Assembly: GCA_023460715.1 (NCBI GenBank)
Contig: JAEWPH010000148.1
Location: forward strand, 1-7,461
DNA: 7,461 nucleotides
Origin: Pseudomonadota bacterium
GTDB lineage: Bacteria; Pseudomonadota; Gammaproteobacteria; Burkholderiales; Burkholderiaceae_C
Direction: 5' to 3'
Of this stretch, positions 5,175 through 7,461 are shown piece by piece. Made by a program: the position numbers and the translations under genes. Below the pieces are notes generated by a model that had not been told where the DNA came from, made no database searches, and saw only the letters and a list, made by a program, of their open reading frames with translations. The stretch's first letter is position 1. Each line of letters opens with the position of its first letter.

Positions 5175-7461
5175 TCAGAACTGGGCGCGCAAGGACAGCA
5201 TCACGTTGCGGGGATCGCCGTAGTAGTTGTTGAAGTACGTGCTGTTGGGGGAAAACTTGCTGAAATAGACCTTGTCGAAGAGGTTGTTCACGTGCAGCTG
5301 CACCGTCAGGTGCGCGTCGATGCGGTAGCGCAGCAGCGCATCGAAGACGGCGTAGCCGCCCTGGTGCGCGGTGGTGCCGCCCACGGTCACGTAGGAGCCG
5401 CTTTGCACCCGCGCGCCGCCGCCCACCGTCCAGCCCTGCAGCGGGCCGCGCAGCTGGTACGTGCTGAACAGCCGCAGCGCGTGGCGCGGGTCGATGCTGC
5501 GCAGAGGCTCGCCGGCGCGCGCGGTGGGGGTGGCCTGCAGGTACGCGGTGCGGGTGTAGGTGTAGCCGGCCGAGAGCTGCCAGCCGGGTTGCAGCAGGCC
5601 GGCCACCTCGGCCTCGATGCCTTCGCTGCGGCTTGTGCCGCCAGCGCGGTAGCAGGCACTGTCGGTGTAGTACGGCAGGCAGGGCGTGGGGGTGTCCATG
5701 TCCTGCTCGGCGCGCCCGCGCTGGTGGATCCGGAACAGCGACAGCGACGCATCGGCCCGGCCTTCCCACCACTGGGCCTTGAGCCCCGCTTCGATGTCGC
5801 GGCCTTCCACGGGGGCCAGCAGACGCCCGCCGGCGTCGCGGTAGTTCTGCGGCGAGAACACCTCGCTGTAGCTGGCGTAGGCGCTGAGCCCGGGCGACAG
5901 GTCGTACACCAGCCCGGCATATGGCGTGAGTTCGTGCGGCACGCGGTAGCCGCTGGCCGGCTGGCCCGTTACGCCGTGGCGCCAGTGGGTGAGGCGCGCG
6001 CCCGCGATGGCGGTGAACCGGTCGCTCAGCGACAGGTGGGCCTTGCCGTACACGCTGTCCTGCGCGGTGCGCGTGTCGGGGCTGCGGTAGGGCGTGCCGC
6101 CGGCCGTGGTGGACGAGGGTTCGGGGTAGCTGGTGGAGGGGTTCCAGGTGCGCACGTCCACGCCGGACAACGGGGCGAGGCCCCATACGCCGGCGCTGCC
6201 GTTGGTGTGCACGCGCTGCACCTGTGCGCCGGCGACGAGCTGGTGGGTGCGCCCGAACAGTGCGAACGGGCCCTGCGCGCTGAAGTCCAGCGCGTTCTGG
6301 TCGCTGGCCTCGCCGCCGTAGACGGCCGTGCTGACGTTCACCAGGTAGGGATCGGTGGCGCTGGCGGCCGAGAACGACGCCTGCTTGAAGCCGTCGGAGC
6401 GAAAGCGGGTGTGGGCGGCGCGCAGCCGGGTGCTCCAGCCGGCGTCCCAGCGCTGCTCCAGCTCGGCGAAGGCCTGCTGGTTGTGGCGGTCCCAGCGGTT
6501 CCAGTCGGTGCCCAGGTAGGTGCTGCGCGGCAGGCCCAGCGGGCTGCCGTTGGTGGCGGCGGGCAGGCCGCCCCAGGCGCCGGTGGCCTCCAGCTGCGTG
6601 TGCTGCAGGCCGGCGGTGAGCCGGGTGGCCGGGCCCAGGTCGGCTTCCAGGACGCCGTAGAGCGTCTGGCGCTCTTCTTCACGCGCGGTCTGTGCAAAGC
6701 CCTTGTGGTCGGCCGCGGCCACGATGCGTCCGCTCAAGGTGCCGGCGGCGTTCCAGGGACCGCTCAGGTCCGCTTCGGCGCGGCGTCGGCCCCAGGTGCC
6801 TGCCGCCACACGCGCATCGGCCTGGAACTGCGGCAGCGGGCGCTTGCGGACCATGTTGACCGTGGCCGACGGCTGGCCTGCGCCCTGCAGCAGACCGGCG
6901 GCGCCGCGCAGGACCTCCACGCGGTCGAGCACGGCGGTGTCGGGCTGGATGAACACCGCCGCGGCGCTGTTCTGGCTGACGGGCAGTCCGTCCACCTGCA
7001 GCATGTCGATCTGGTGCCCTCGCGACCAGTACGTGATGCGCTCGGTATCGATGTAGTCCACGGCGATGCCGGGTGCCTGCTGCAGCACGTCGCGCAGGTC
7101 GGTCAGGGCGCGGTCGTTCATCAGCTGGCGCGTGACCACGGTGACGGGCTGCGGGATGCGGCGCAGCGGCTGCTCGGTATGGAACACCGCGGCAGAGCCG
7201 GCCGCATACGCGCCCGTGCCGTCGGTCAGCGGACCGGGCGGCGCTGCGGCCGTGACCGTGACGGTGTCCAGCGTTGCGCTGTCCGCCACCGGCGCGGGAG
7301 CCGCCGCCGTGGGCAGGGCGCGCAGCGTATAGGCCCCGGCCGCCGTGCGCACCGCCTGCAGGCCGCTGCCTTCCAGGACGCGAGCGAAGCCGGCCTCCAC
7401 GCCAAAGCGCCCCTGCAGTCCGGGCGATCGGCGCGCCGCCAGCGGGGCCGCGTCGAATGAC
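5175..7461 (-). CDS. TonB-dependent siderophore receptor with STN signalling domain (5' partial)
   Basis: Outer-membrane ferric-siderophore receptor of the transducer class. The reading frame runs off the right edge, leaving 761 visible residues and no start codon or signal peptide. Numbered from the first whole codon, the order is: the rest of an STN domain at 1-48 (SFDAAPLAARRSPGLQGRFG, then FARVLEGSGL and AYTLRALP), which in FecA and FpvA contacts an inner-membrane anti-sigma factor; a TonB box TLDTVTVTA at 63-71; a plug at about 95-208 (TERITYWSRG, VEVLRGAAGLLQGAGQPSAT, VNMVRKRP); and a barrel to residue 761, ending in YYGDPRNVMLSLRAQF with terminal Phe. That ending is typical of the FhuE/FpvA/FoxA group, so a hydroxamate or pyoverdine-like siderophore is plausible. 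C594 and C603 probably form a disulfide in a surface loop. The GTG at 7400 is internal to the STN domain and is not the start. A fecI/fecR-type pair is expected upstream, outside the window. Confidence 0.94.
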   Translation of the reverse strand, partial: SFDAAPLAARRSPGLQGRFGVEAGFARVLEGSGLQAVRTAAGAYTLRALPTAAAPAPVADSATLDTVTVTAAAPPGPLTDGTGAYAAGSAAVFHTEQPLRRIPQPVTVVTRQLMNDRALTDLRDVLQQAPGIAVDYIDTERITYWSRGHQIDMLQVDGLPVSQNSAAAVFIQPDTAVLDRVEVLRGAAGLLQGAGQPSATVNMVRKRPLPQFQADARVAAGTWGRRRAEADLSGPWNAAGTLSGRIVAAADHKGFAQTAREEERQTLYGVLEADLGPATRLTAGLQHTQLEATGAWGGLPAATNGSPLGLPRSTYLGTDWNRWDRHNQQAFAELEQRWDAGWSTRLRAAHTRFRSDGFKQASFSAASATDPYLVNVSTAVYGGEASDQNALDFSAQGPFALFGRTHQLVAGAQVQRVHTNGSAGVWGLAPLSGVDVRTWNPSTSYPEPSSTTAGGTPYRSPDTRTAQDSVYGKAHLSLSDRFTAIAGARLTHWRHGVTGQPASGYRVPHELTPYAGLVYDLSPGLSAYASYSEVFSPQNYRDAGGRLLAPVEGRDIEAGLKAQWWEGRADASLSLFRIHQRGRAEQDMDTPTPCLPYYTDSACYRAGGTSRSEGIEAEVAGLLQPGWQLSAGYTYTRTAYLQATPTARAGEPLRSIDPRHALRLFSTYQLRGPLQGWTVGGGARVQSGSYVTVGGTTAHQGGYAVFDALLRYRIDAHLTVQLHVNNLFDKVYFSKFSPNSTYFNNYYGDPRNVMLSLRAQF

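Noticed and set aside
7398..7400. GTG as start of the STN receptor
   Set aside because: The frame stays open to the window edge and encodes STN-domain sequence upstream, so the GTG is an internal Val codon.
3744..7460. Open frame of about 1238 codons on the + strand, antisense to both receptor genes
   Set aside because: Its translation is low-complexity Ala/Gly/Val/Arg/His with no recognisable domain, and it crosses the gap between two convincing minus-strand receptor genes. Long antisense frames without stops are expected opposite GC3-rich genes.

Overview
This window reads as chromosomal DNA from a high-GC betaproteobacterium, most likely Burkholderiales and probably a Comamonadaceae such as Acidovorax or a relative. 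That rests on the strong G/C third-position bias in every real gene and on the resemblance of IlvD and bacterioferritin to Burkholderiales versions as I remember them. No database search was made. There are four protein genes and no sign of a phage, insertion sequence, CRISPR array, tRNA or rRNA.

Layout, left to right. Positions 1-205 are a non-coding leader holding a 10-bp hairpin (36-58). ilvD (206-2062, + strand) encodes dihydroxy-acid dehydratase of branched-chain amino acid synthesis. Positions 2063-2224 form a convergent intergenic region packed with inverted repeats, including a perfect 14-bp stem (2115-2150) that can end transcription from both sides. The other three genes lie on the minus strand and all concern iron. 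In transcription order they are: a TonB-dependent siderophore receptor with an N-terminal STN signalling domain (7461 to 5175, its 5' end beyond the window); a second, simpler TonB-dependent siderophore receptor (5069 to 2865); and a bacterioferritin (2701 to 2225). The gap between the second receptor and bacterioferritin carries a 13-bp GC-rich terminator-like hairpin, then a good Fur-box-like site, then a short G/C hairpin and a clear ribosome binding site.

How it works together. The two receptors import different ferric siderophores across the outer membrane, and bacterioferritin stores the iron. The STN receptor belongs to the class that signals to a FecR-type anti-sigma factor and an ECF sigma factor, so such genes probably lie just past the right edge. 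The placement of the Fur-like site suggests that bacterioferritin is controlled separately from the receptors, perhaps activated by iron-loaded Fur. ilvD converges on this iron block and is probably not co-regulated with it.

The points most worth a second look are the bacterioferritin that keeps its ferroxidase residues but has Thr in place of the haem-ligand Met52, the Fur-like site in its upstream region, and the compound inverted-repeat element between ilvD and bfr. I see no wholly new biological system here.
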